From contig JAFDHU010000134.1 in the NCBI GenBank assembly GCA_019308625.1, positions 1-6,933 on the forward strand: DNA of 6,933 bases. Reading direction: 5' to 3'. Positions within the stretch are counted from its first letter, which is position 1, and every line of letters begins with the position of its first letter. Positions 1-5,000 of this stretch are shown here, piece by piece. Below the pieces are notes generated by a model. It was given only the letters and a program-made list of their open reading frames with translations. It was not told the origin of the DNA and searched no databases. Position numbers and translations under genes: made by a program. The stretch comes from Deltaproteobacteria bacterium. GTDB lineage: Bacteria; Desulfobacterota; Desulfobaccia; Desulfobaccales; 0-14-0-80-60-11.

Positions 1-235
1 CAGAAAAGCCGCAAGCGTGTTTCTTCTGGTAGAAGTCGAAAACATCTCCTTTGGCATCACAGGCGAAGCACCGGAAAAGGCCGGTCCGCAAATTTACTGA
101 TAGGGAAGGTTTGGTGTCATGGTGGAAGGGACACAGGGCCAAGTGATTGCCATTCGTCCCCGGCCTGAGTTCTCCGAGTTCGGCTTGATAGAAGGCCTGA
201 TAATCTAGAGATTGCTTGACGGTTTCCTTATCCAC
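1..235 (-). CDS. CHC2 zinc-finger DNA primase, N-terminal part (runs off left edge)
   Basis: The first 78 codons of a DnaG-type primase or primase/helicase of a mobile element; the remainder lies beyond the left edge. The zinc-binding CHC2 domain is clear: C35-P-F-H38, then the DTKPSLSV stretch, then C56-F-A-C59 and GDVFDF. This has the C-x2-H-x17-C-x2-C spacing of primases, which recognise template DNA and make RNA primers. The GTG start at 235 is chosen because an in-frame TAG lies at 266-268, a G-rich ribosome site (GAGGGGGG) is just upstream, and the protein then opens directly into the family's N-terminus. Its start lies 8 bases inside the preceding small ORF, implying translational coupling. 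A catalytic TOPRIM domain should follow outside the window. Role in element replication is inferred. Confidence 0.85.
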   Translation of the reverse strand, partial: MDKETVKQSLDYQAFYQAELGELRPGTNGNHLALCPFHHDTKPSLSVNLRTGLFRCFACDAKGDVFDFYQKKHACGFS

Positions 236-350
236 GGCCCCCCTCAAGGGTCGCAATCGCCCGGTCTATGGCAAGGCTTAACTCACGCTCGAAATGGTTG
301 TCAGCCGGAATTAGCCACGTTAGCAACCACAAGAGAGCTTCCGGTGTCAT
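228..350 (-). CDS. Small 40-residue protein of unknown function in element operon
   Basis: A 40-codon ORF beginning MTPEALLWLLTWLIPADN and ending ATLEGGRG. Its ATG overlaps the stop codon of the excisionase-type gene in an ATGA junction, and its stop lies 8 bases inside the primase gene. A strong ribosome site (GGGGGAGG) sits 1 base upstream of the ATG, at rather short spacing. The first half is hydrophobic (LLWLLTWLI) and the second half is an amphipathic, charged helix. I do not recognise the family. The two end-to-start overlaps argue for real translation, but the ORF could also be a coupling device carrying ribosomes into the primase. Confidence 0.6.
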   Translation of the reverse strand: MTPEALLWLLTWLIPADNHFERELSLAIDRAIATLEGGRG

Positions 351-607
351 ACCTCCCCCATTACCGCTCGGACGGCCTCAGCCGCTATTTTGTCCAGGTC
401 CAAAGGCTCTTGCCGATGCCTCGCAAGCCAGGCATCCAAATCCGATTTCGAGATCAGAATCTTGCCGGCCCCTATCCGATAATAGGGCAGACCTCCCGGC
501 ATAGAGATCAGCCGCCGAAGGGTGCGCACAGAGAGCGCGCCCCCCAAGTATGCCGAGGCGCCAGCCAGATCAAAAAATTCCGGACTAATTGGCCGGGAAG
601 ATTTCAT
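347..607 (-). CDS. Excisionase/AlpA-type helix-turn-helix protein
   Basis: An 86-residue small winged-helix DNA-binding protein of the excisionase (HTH_17, AlpA) class. The body reads FFDLAGASAYLG, then VRTLRRLI, then YYRIGAGKILISKSDL and DAWLARH, which matches the family's recognition helix, wing hairpin and closing helix. Such proteins direct excision of integrated elements or activate their promoters. The ATG at 607 (GGGGG nine bases upstream) is preferred because the fold starts soon after it. A TTG at 634 with an AAGGA site would add nine residues and is a real alternative. It overlaps the XRE gene upstream by 23 bases and the 40-residue ORF downstream by 4, so it is part of one operon. 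Whether it acts in excision or as an activator cannot be told from sequence. Confidence 0.8.
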   Translation of the reverse strand: MKSSRPISPEFFDLAGASAYLGGALSVRTLRRLISMPGGLPYYRIGAGKILISKSDLDAWLARHRQEPLDLDKIAAEAVRAVMGEV

Positions 608-776
608 CCGGGGAGACCCCCAACTTGCGAGCAATGGTTTCCTTTAGCTCGGGCTCGGGTTCCCGACGCCCCCGAATGATTCTGGATAAGCCAGATTCAG
701 AGAGGCCCATTACTTTGGCAAAATCTGCCTGGGAGCCATACTTTTCGATAATGGCAAATTTCAGCTTGAGGTTCAT
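585..776 (-). CDS. Small Cro/C1-type (XRE) helix-turn-helix regulator
   Basis: A 63-residue protein that is essentially a single XRE DNA-binding domain. Residues about 15-36 (SQADFAKVMGLSESGLSRII) form the helix-turn-helix, followed by RGRREPEPELKETIARKLGV and a short end (SPDEIFPAN). It has no dimerisation or cleavage domain, so it resembles Cro-like or small phage repressors. The ATG at 776 has a GGAGG site six bases upstream. An inverted-repeat operator lies directly upstream of that ribosome site, so the gene is probably autoregulated or controlled by the neighbouring MerR-like protein. It is the first gene of a tightly overlapping operon with the excisionase-type gene, the 40-residue ORF and the primase. 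The DNA-binding fold is very likely; its target is inferred. Confidence 0.85.
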   Translation of the reverse strand: MNLKLKFAIIEKYGSQADFAKVMGLSESGLSRIIRGRREPEPELKETIARKLGVSPDEIFPAN

Positions 777-787
777 ATTAAGCCTCC

Positions 788-808
788 ATGATACGCATCA
801 TGTAGCTT
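788..808 (-). promoter_or_regulatory. Inverted-repeat operator upstream of the XRE gene
   Basis: On the minus strand this reads GCTACA-N6-GTATCATG, and ends next to the GGAGG ribosome site of the XRE gene. The same pattern, identical at all 14 fixed positions, recurs at 1298-1318 over the start of the MerR-like gene. The halves are imperfect mirror images with half-site approximately ATGNTAC. The central bases also form a CATGAT-N4-ATCATG palindrome in this copy. Binding protein unknown; the XRE or MerR product is the obvious candidate. Confidence 0.65.
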
Positions 809-821
809 TTCTCTTAAAAAA

Positions 822-851
822 ATTATGGCGCGAAAATCTCTGGCAAATCAA
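822..851 (-). promoter_or_regulatory. Candidate promoter of the XRE-excisionase-primase operon
   Basis: TTGATT (851-846) and CATAAT (827-822) are separated by 18 bases on the minus strand, lying in the last codons of the MerR-like gene. Transcription would begin near 815, placing the operator at 788-808 within the untranslated leader, where a bound repressor would block elongation or translation. The promoter is predicted from hexamer matches only. Confidence 0.45.
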
Positions 852-1299
852 ACAAATCTCTGACCTTTCGTCTGATCTTATGAACATTCAGTAAGGTCCC
901 CGTATCGTTTTTGTAGAGCCTATTCAAAAACATGGGTCGCTCCATTACACCTAAGCCAGCTTTGCCAACTTGGGGGCCTCCTGTTAGATCATCATAAGAG
1001 AGGCGTGAAGTAGAGCCATCACCCCAAATAACGAAAAAGTCCGGCAAATCAGAAAAGTTCTCATATTGCTTGAGCCAAGTTAGGACTTCTTTTATGGATT
1101 GGTTCGAGACCTTCCCCCATAGAGCTTGAATCACAGCGATTTCTAAGAGGTTGCGCGGTGAATAGAGACGCCTAGAAGGGAAGCCGTCTGCATCCTGGAT
1201 AGGGCGCACGAACCGTTTCTCAGCCCAATGGATAAGCATCCTCTCCTTGAGGCCCAGCTTGCGGCAAATTTCCCTGGTAGTGAAGAATTGGGGCTTCAT
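823..1299 (-). CDS. MerR-like regulator with an unrecognised C-terminal half
   Basis: A 158-residue protein. Residues 5-60 (FFTTREICRKLGLKERMLIHW, then FVRPI and SRRLYSPRNLLEIAVIQAL) match the MerR winged helix-turn-helix: recognition helix, the wing before RRLYSP and the following helix. After residue 85 the family's usual long dimerisation coiled coil is not evident. Instead there is a segment (DFFVIWGDGSTSRLSYDDL) that I do not recognise, ending in a basic helix (HKIRRKVRDLF). The ATG at 1299 is chosen over an upstream ATG at 1416 because the family's N-terminus begins there and the longer form would span the terminator and promoter. No ribosome site is present, and the predicted transcription start lies a few bases upstream, so the mRNA may be leaderless. 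An operator overlaps the start codon, suggesting autorepression. Confidence 0.75.
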   Translation of the reverse strand: MKPQFFTTREICRKLGLKERMLIHWAEKRFVRPIQDADGFPSRRLYSPRNLLEIAVIQALWGKVSNQSIKEVLTWLKQYENFSDLPDFFVIWGDGSTSRLSYDDLTGGPQVGKAGLGVMERPMFLNRLYKNDTGTLLNVHKIRRKVRDLFDLPEIFAP

Positions 1300-1318
1300 G
1301 ATACATAGCGTGTAGCAT
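1298..1318 (-). promoter_or_regulatory. Inverted-repeat operator over the start of the MerR-like gene
   Basis: A 21-base site with arms ATGCTAC and GTATCAT (minus strand), mirror-symmetric at six of seven positions around a seven-base centre. It overlaps the predicted -10 element and the ATG at 1299. It shares GCTACA-N6-GTATCATG with the site at 788-808. Position predicts repression when occupied. Confidence 0.7.
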
Positions 1319-1338
1319 AAAACATTTTGTTGTGTCAA
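1311..1338 (-). promoter_or_regulatory. Candidate promoter of the MerR-like gene
   Basis: A perfect TTGACA -35 (1338-1333) is followed after 16 bases by GCTACA (1316-1311), a weak -10. Transcription would start near 1304, only about five bases before the ATG. The -10 is embedded in the operator. The -35 is convincing; the exact -10 is not. Confidence 0.55.
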
Positions 1339-1360
1339 GAAAAAAACGTCACCCTTCCCT

Positions 1361-1398
1361 AAAAATTCGGCCCGGAAGCACCTGGACTCCCGGGCCGA
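1361..1398 (-). terminator. Intrinsic terminator downstream of tRNA-Phe
   Basis: On the minus strand a perfect nine-base GC-rich stem (TCGGCCCGG, 1398-1390, with CCGGGCCGA, 1375-1367), a 14-base loop and a following ATTTTTA form a textbook Rho-independent terminator. It lies about 70 bases downstream of the tRNA and just before the MerR promoter, so it insulates the element's regulators from tRNA transcription. Confidence 0.8.
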
Positions 1399-1400
1399 CT

Positions 1401-1437
1401 TGCACCCTATCTGCACCCTGGGGATGGTGACAGGGTG
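1401..1437. repeat. Heptamer repeats between tRNA-Phe and the terminator
   Basis: TGCACCCT occurs twice in direct orientation at 1401-1408 and 1412-1419, 11 bases apart (one helical turn). CACCCTG (1414-1420) is mirrored by CAGGGTG (1431-1437) across ten bases. Repeats of this size next to a tRNA attachment end resemble integrase arm-type or excisionase binding sites. That function is inferred. No T-tract follows, so it is not a terminator. Confidence 0.45.
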
Positions 1438-1466
1438 TTAAGCTTTGGCTAAGTAGTTGTAATCAT

Positions 1467-1542
<76 letters not shown>

Positions 1543-1554
1543 ACCCGCGTCATG

Positions 1555-1583
1555 TTTATCCTTAGACCCCGCTTTTTTGTCAA
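1555..1583 (-). promoter_or_regulatory. Promoter of tRNA-Phe
   Basis: A perfect TTGACA (1583-1578) and GATAAA (1560-1555) spaced by 17 bases, preceded by an AT-rich stretch that could act as an UP element. Transcription would start near 1548, about six bases before the mature 5' end at 1542. Confidence 0.7.
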
Positions 1584-1636
1584 TAAAAATCGTTTCCCAG
1601 TTAGTAACCCGAAGGAGCTGGGTGCTCTCCCGGGGC

Positions 1637-1645
1637 TGGTATAAT
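1637..1645 (+). promoter_or_regulatory. Extended -10 promoter of the methyltransferase-fold gene
   Basis: TGGTATAAT is a perfect extended -10 (TGn plus TATAAT at 1640-1645). No good -35 is seen 17 bases upstream, which extended -10 promoters do not need. The ATG at 1651 begins only five bases after it, so transcription should start at or next to the start codon. Confidence 0.7.
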
Positions 1646-1650
1646 AAACC

Positions 1651-2391
1651 ATGCACGATGGATTTTCCGGGCCGGACGACAAAGCCGGGACCCTGGACCT
1701 AGGCGGCCTTGCCGACTTGCTGGAGGGCTGGTCAGCCGCGGGTTTTGCCGCCAAGCGGCGCTTTGAGGCAGCGGCCCGCCGGTATATCCGCCTGCCTCAA
1801 CCCGGCGAGGGCCCCCTGGATTACCTGCTACCCGAAGTCGTCTGGCAGGAACTTCTGAACCGGGTGCCGGACCCGGAGGGCTGGCTTATGGCCCTGTCCG
1901 CGGCCACCGGGGTGTATTTTTTTCCGTCCCGGGAGTGGCCCGTGAAGTTTATGAGATTCCTTGGGCTCCTGCGGGTGCGACGCTTGCTGGAGGCCGGAGC
2001 CGGCCGGGGCTACCTCACCGCGGCCCTGGCCCCTCTTACGGAGACTGCCGGCATTGACTTCAAGGCGGTGGACAAGGGCGAAGGGGATTTTCAAGTTCCC
2101 CTGCCTGTCCACCACCGGGTGGAGTCAGGAGATGTTTTCCAAGTGGTGCATGAGTTTCAACCCGAGGTAGTGGTGTATGCCTGGCCGCCCCCCGGCCAGT
2201 CTCTGGCTCCCCTTTTGCAAATGCCCTGCCTACGCAGTCTAATAGTCATCGGCGAGCGCGGCGGCGGGGCCGTGGGCGCCCGGGAGGACTGGCAAAACCT
2301 GGCTCATCGCTTCTCCCCTGTCTTGAGCTGCTGGGGCCGGGGCCGCACCGGACCGGACCGGCACCAGGTGACGATTTTTCTCCGCCAATGA
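1651..2391 (+). CDS. Class I SAM-dependent methyltransferase-fold protein, substrate unknown
   Basis: 246 residues. An N-terminal helical region (1-100) precedes a Rossmann-like core. Motif I is E114-A-G-A-G-R-G120 in LLEAGAGRGYLTAAL, the glycine loop that binds S-adenosylmethionine. AVD141 supplies an acidic residue at the end of strand 2, D161 (VESGDVF) fits motif III, and VVVYAWPPPG (about 174-183) sits where motif IV lies. The usual (N/D)PPY catalytic motif of nucleic-acid methylases is not exact, and I cannot assign a substrate. The protein may be a degenerate member. The ATG at 1651 follows the promoter by five bases with no ribosome site, so translation is probably leaderless. Its stop overlaps an upstream ATG of the ferredoxin ORF (ATGA at 2388-2391), so the two are probably co-transcribed. 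Confidence 0.7.
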   Translation: MHDGFSGPDDKAGTLDLGGLADLLEGWSAAGFAAKRRFEAAARRYIRLPQPGEGPLDYLLPEVVWQELLNRVPDPEGWLMALSAATGVYFFPSREWPVKFMRFLGLLRVRRLLEAGAGRGYLTAALAPLTETAGIDFKAVDKGEGDFQVPLPVHHRVESGDVFQVVHEFQPEVVVYAWPPPGQSLAPLLQMPCLRSLIVIGERGGGAVGAREDWQNLAHRFSPVLSCWGRGRTGPDRHQVTIFLRQ

Positions 2392-2441
2392 CACCCTCAC
2401 CGGCATTTCAGTTTATACTTGGGCTGTCCGAGGAATACCTA

Positions 2442-2648
2442 ATGGAGGAGCGTTTTCCGGTCATTGTGGAAGAGGAGTGCATCGCCTGCGGCGCCTGCGC
2501 CGAAATCTGCCCGGAAGTCTTTCAGATGAACGAATCCCTGGGTTTTGCCCTGGTGATGAACCCTGGAGGCGGTCACGAAGCTGCAGTCCAGGAGGCTATG
2601 GACGCCTGTCCCACCCATTGCATCCACTGGTCGGAGGAGACGGACTGA
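2442..2648 (+). CDS. Ferredoxin, one [4Fe-4S] cluster (Desulfovibrio type)
   Basis: A 68-residue cytoplasmic electron carrier. C13-I-A-C16-G-A-C19 and C56 (DACP) are the four expected ligands of one low-potential cluster. C23 (EICPEVF) matches the Cys that forms a disulfide in D. gigas-type ferredoxins, but its usual partner in the middle of the chain is absent (HEAAVQEAM). A second C-terminal Cys (C60, in CPTHCIHW) is present instead. The ATG at 2442 is chosen because GAGGAA lies six bases upstream and the protein then begins at the family's N-terminus. An ATG at 2388, overlapping the previous stop, would add 18 poorly conserved residues. A weak -10 (TATACT, 2414-2419) could give it its own promoter. 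Partner enzymes are not identifiable here. Confidence 0.9.
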   Translation: MEERFPVIVEEECIACGACAEICPEVFQMNESLGFALVMNPGGGHEAAVQEAMDACPTHCIHWSEETD

Positions 2649-2699
2649 CAGGATGGGGGGGCGGAATCGCCGGGGGCGCGGCGGCTCCTTTTCCTGTCA
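2646..2699 (+). repeat. Inverted repeat straddling the ferredoxin stop codon
   Basis: TGACAGGA (2646-2653, starting with the TGA stop) is exactly mirrored by TCCTGTCA (2692-2699) around a 38-base GC-rich loop that holds a smaller GGCG-GAAT-CGCC hairpin. There is no T-tract, so a standard intrinsic terminator is unlikely. It may protect the upstream mRNA 3' end or attenuate transcription into glmM. Confidence 0.45.
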
Positions 2700-2725
2700 C
2701 TTTAGGGGCAGCCGCTTCCCGGGTT

Positions 2726-2749
2726 TCTGGCAGGAATCCCCGTGCCAGA
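2726..2749 (+). promoter_or_regulatory. Hairpin before the leader ORF ribosome site
   Basis: A perfect seven-base stem (TCTGGCA, 2726-2732; TGCCAGA, 2743-2749) with a ten-base loop lies immediately before the GGGGAGG ribosome site at 2750-2756. It could modulate access to that site. No known riboswitch class is recognised. Confidence 0.4.
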
Positions 2750-2760
2750 GGGGAGGAAAT

Positions 2761-2835
2761 ATGGTAGAGTGGCGCCAAGGCGCGCTGGAAGAGCTCCGGA
2801 ACTTACTCTGTCAGGAGGGTTTGCCGGAACCATGA
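2761..2835 (+). CDS. Possible 24-residue upstream ORF coupled to glmM
   Basis: ATG at 2761 is preceded by GGGAGGAAAT, a better-placed ribosome site than that of glmM, whose AGGAGG lies 13 bases from its ATG. The ORF encodes MVEWRQGALEELRNLLCQ and continues to EGLPEP; its TGA overlaps the glmM ATG (ATGA, 2832-2835). The arrangement suggests a leader peptide through which ribosomes are delivered to glmM by termination-reinitiation. The sequence is an amphipathic helix of no recognised family. A chance ORF is possible, since 24 codons is short in GC-rich DNA. Confidence 0.4.
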   Translation: MVEWRQGALEELRNLLCQEGLPEP

Positions 2836-4187
2836 GCACCAAGAGACTCTTTGGCACCGACGGCGTCCGAGGGGTGGCCAACATCTATCCCATGACCGCC
2901 GAGGTGGCCCTGCAGTTAGGCCGGGCCCTGGCCTATGTCATCAGAACCGGCCCCCGGCGGGACAAAGTGGTGGTGGGCAAGGACACCCGCCTCTCTGGGT
3001 ATCTGTTGGAATATGCCATTACCGCGGGAATCTGCTCCATGGGGGTGGATGTGCTCCTGCTGGGCCCCATGCCCACCCCGGGGATTGCCTATATCACCAG
3101 CTCCATGCGGGCCGACGCCGGGGTGGTGATTTCCGCCTCCCACAACCCGTATCAGGACAACGGCATCAAGTTTTTCTCCGGGGAAGGCTTCAAGCTGCCG
3201 GATGAACTGGAAGCCCGCATTGAGGCCTTGATGACTGACCCCAATGTGGAGGAGGTCCGGCCTACAGCTACAGAGATCGGCCAGGCCTTCCGGGTGGACG
3301 ACGCCCGGGGGCGGTATATTTCCTTCCTGAAGAGCACCTTCCCTAAAGAAATGCGGCTGGACGGCCTGAAGCTCGTGTTGGACTGCGCCCATGGCGCCAC
3401 CTACCGGGTGGCACCGGCGGTATTTGATGAATTGGGAGCCGATTTGATCACCATCGGCGTCCGTCCCAATGGCCGGAACATCAACTACAAGTGCGGCTCC
3501 ACCCACCCGGAAAATGTGGCCACCCTGGTTAAGCGCCACCAGGCGGACCTGGGCATCGCTTTTGACGGCGACGGCGATCGCTGCATTTTAGTGGATCACC
3601 AAGGCAACCTGGTGGACGGGGACCACATCCTGGGCCTCTGCGCCCGGGATCTGCATCAGCGGGGGCGTCTACACCGCCGGACGGTGGTGGCCACGGTCAT
3701 GAGCAACCTGGGGCTGGAGGTGGCCCTGAAGAGGATAGGCCTCAAGCTGCTGCGTACGCCGGTGGGCGACCGCTACGTGGTGGAGGCCATGCTCAGGGGC
3801 GGCTACCAACTGGGAGGGGAACAGTCGGGCCATGTGGTCTTCCTGAACCACACCACCACCGGCGACGGTATCGTCACAGCCCTTCAGGTGCTGGCGGTGA
3901 TGCTCCGGCAGAACCGGCCCTTGGCCGAGTTGGCGGCCTTTGTGCAGACCTACCCCCAGGTGCTGGTGAATGTGCGGGTCAAGGAGCGCAGAGACCTAGC
4001 CACCCTGCCCCGGGCCCAGCAGGCGCTGAAGGCGGCAGAGCGCCGCCTGGACGGCCGGGGGCGGCTGCTGGTGCGCTACTCCGGCACCGAACCGCTGCTG
4101 CGCATTATGGCCGAAGGGGAAGACCCAGGAGAGATTGAGCAGGTGGTGCAGGAATTGGCCCACACCCTGGAGGGCTGCCTGAGCTGA
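2832..4187 (+). CDS. glmM: Phosphoglucosamine mutase
   Basis: 451 residues, close to the usual 445-450. It converts glucosamine-6-phosphate to glucosamine-1-phosphate, feeding UDP-N-acetylglucosamine synthesis for peptidoglycan and lipid A in the cytoplasm. All hallmarks are present: RLFGTDGVRG at residues 5-14, the phosphoserine loop ISASHNP with catalytic S103, the magnesium loop DGDGDR (245-250), the sugar-binding GGEQSG (328-333) and the C-terminal phosphate-binding RYSGTEPLLR (415-424). The start at 2832 is fixed by the family's N-terminus; the frame stays open further upstream but that part is unlike GlmM. The AGGAGG site (2813-2818) is unusually far from the ATG. It is followed after 12 bases by coaX, forming an operon. 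Confidence 0.97.
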   Translation: MSTKRLFGTDGVRGVANIYPMTAEVALQLGRALAYVIRTGPRRDKVVVGKDTRLSGYLLEYAITAGICSMGVDVLLLGPMPTPGIAYITSSMRADAGVVISASHNPYQDNGIKFFSGEGFKLPDELEARIEALMTDPNVEEVRPTATEIGQAFRVDDARGRYISFLKSTFPKEMRLDGLKLVLDCAHGATYRVAPAVFDELGADLITIGVRPNGRNINYKCGSTHPENVATLVKRHQADLGIAFDGDGDRCILVDHQGNLVDGDHILGLCARDLHQRGRLHRRTVVATVMSNLGLEVALKRIGLKLLRTPVGDRYVVEAMLRGGYQLGGEQSGHVVFLNHTTTGDGIVTALQVLAVMLRQNRPLAELAAFVQTYPQVLVNVRVKERRDLATLPRAQQALKAAERRLDGRGRLLVRYSGTEPLLRIMAEGEDPGEIEQVVQELAHTLEGCLS

Positions 4188-4199
4188 GGAGACGCAACT

Positions 4200-5000
4200 A
4201 TGCTCATCGCCATGGATATCGGCAATACCAACACGGTCATCGGCGTGTACCAAGGCGACCAGCTCCTGGCCGACTGGCGCATCCGCACGGAAAAGGAAGC
4301 GACCATTGATGAACTGGGCATCCTTTTGCGGAACCTTTTTCAAACCCAGGGGCTGGCTTTGGAAAAGGGCACCGAATTGATCATCTCCTGTGTGGTGCCG
4401 CCTATGATGAACACCCTGGAAGGCTTTGCCCTGCGGTATCTCAATGTTCGCCCTCTGTGGGTGGGCCCGGGCATCAAAACCGGCATGCCCATTCATTATG
4501 ACAATCCCCGGGAGGTGGGGGCTGACCGTATCGTCAACGCCGTGGCCGCCTATGACCGGGTCAAGGGGCCGGTGATTGTGGTGGATTTCGGCACGGCCAC
4601 CACCTTTGACGTGATTTCCCGGCAGGGGGAGTATCTGGGCGGGGCCATCGCCCCGGGGGTGATGATCTCCTGCGAGGCTTTGTTCATCAAGGCCTCCAAG
4701 CTGCCCCGGGTGGAAATCTTCGCCAAGCCCAAAAGCATCATTGCCAAGGACACCATCAGCAGCATGAACGCCGGCATCATTTACGGCTTCGTGGGACTGG
4801 TGGACGGCATCGTCAAACGCATGAAAGAGGCTTTGGGCGACGACCCCAAAGTCATCGCCACCGGCGGTCTGGCCTGCCTCATCGCCTCGGAGACCCAATC
4901 CATTGATCTGGTGGACGATTATCTGACCCTGAAGGGCTTGAAAATCATTTACGACCGCAACCGGCCCCGCCGGGAGGAGCGGGACAAGGGGGGGCCATGA
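4200..5000 (+). CDS. coaX: Type III pantothenate kinase
   Basis: 266 residues of the ASKHA-fold CoaX family, which phosphorylates pantothenate in the first step of coenzyme A synthesis and needs a monovalent cation. Visible motifs are the N-terminal ATP-phosphate loop (D6-I-G-N-T-N11), the pantothenate-binding GADR (107-110) with the catalytic Asp D109, VVDFGTATT (127-135) with D129 as the expected cation-site residue, and GGAIAPG. A GAGGAG site lies eight bases before the ATG, overlapping the glmM stop region. The TGA overlaps the next ATG (ATGA, 4997-5000). The C-terminal 15 residues are highly charged and probably disordered. Type III kinases resist CoA feedback inhibition, so control here is probably at expression level. 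Confidence 0.95.
   Translation: MLIAMDIGNTNTVIGVYQGDQLLADWRIRTEKEATIDELGILLRNLFQTQGLALEKGTELIISCVVPPMMNTLEGFALRYLNVRPLWVGPGIKTGMPIHYDNPREVGADRIVNAVAAYDRVKGPVIVVDFGTATTFDVISRQGEYLGGAIAPGVMISCEALFIKASKLPRVEIFAKPKSIIAKDTISSMNAGIIYGFVGLVDGIVKRMKEALGDDPKVIATGGLACLIASETQSIDLVDDYLTLKGLKIIYDRNRPRREERDKGGP

Noticed and set aside
212..679. 155-codon plus-strand ORF
   Set aside because: Antisense to the primase, excisionase-type and XRE genes, with low-complexity proline/arginine-rich content and no recognisable domain.
1300..1416. 39-residue N-terminal extension of the MerR-like protein from an ATG at 1416
   Set aside because: It would read through the terminator stem and the TTGACA promoter, and does not resemble a MerR N-terminus.
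2727..2748. Sigma-54-type promoter (TGGCA ... TGC)
   Set aside because: The GG to GC spacing is 13 bases rather than 10; the similarity comes from the hairpin arms.
2916..3539. 207-codon minus-strand ORF
   Set aside because: Lies wholly within glmM on the opposite strand, with shadow composition and no domain.
3996..4898. 300-codon minus-strand ORF
   Set aside because: Antisense shadow of glmM and coaX; its His/Gly/Asp-rich composition is typical of reversed GC-rich genes.
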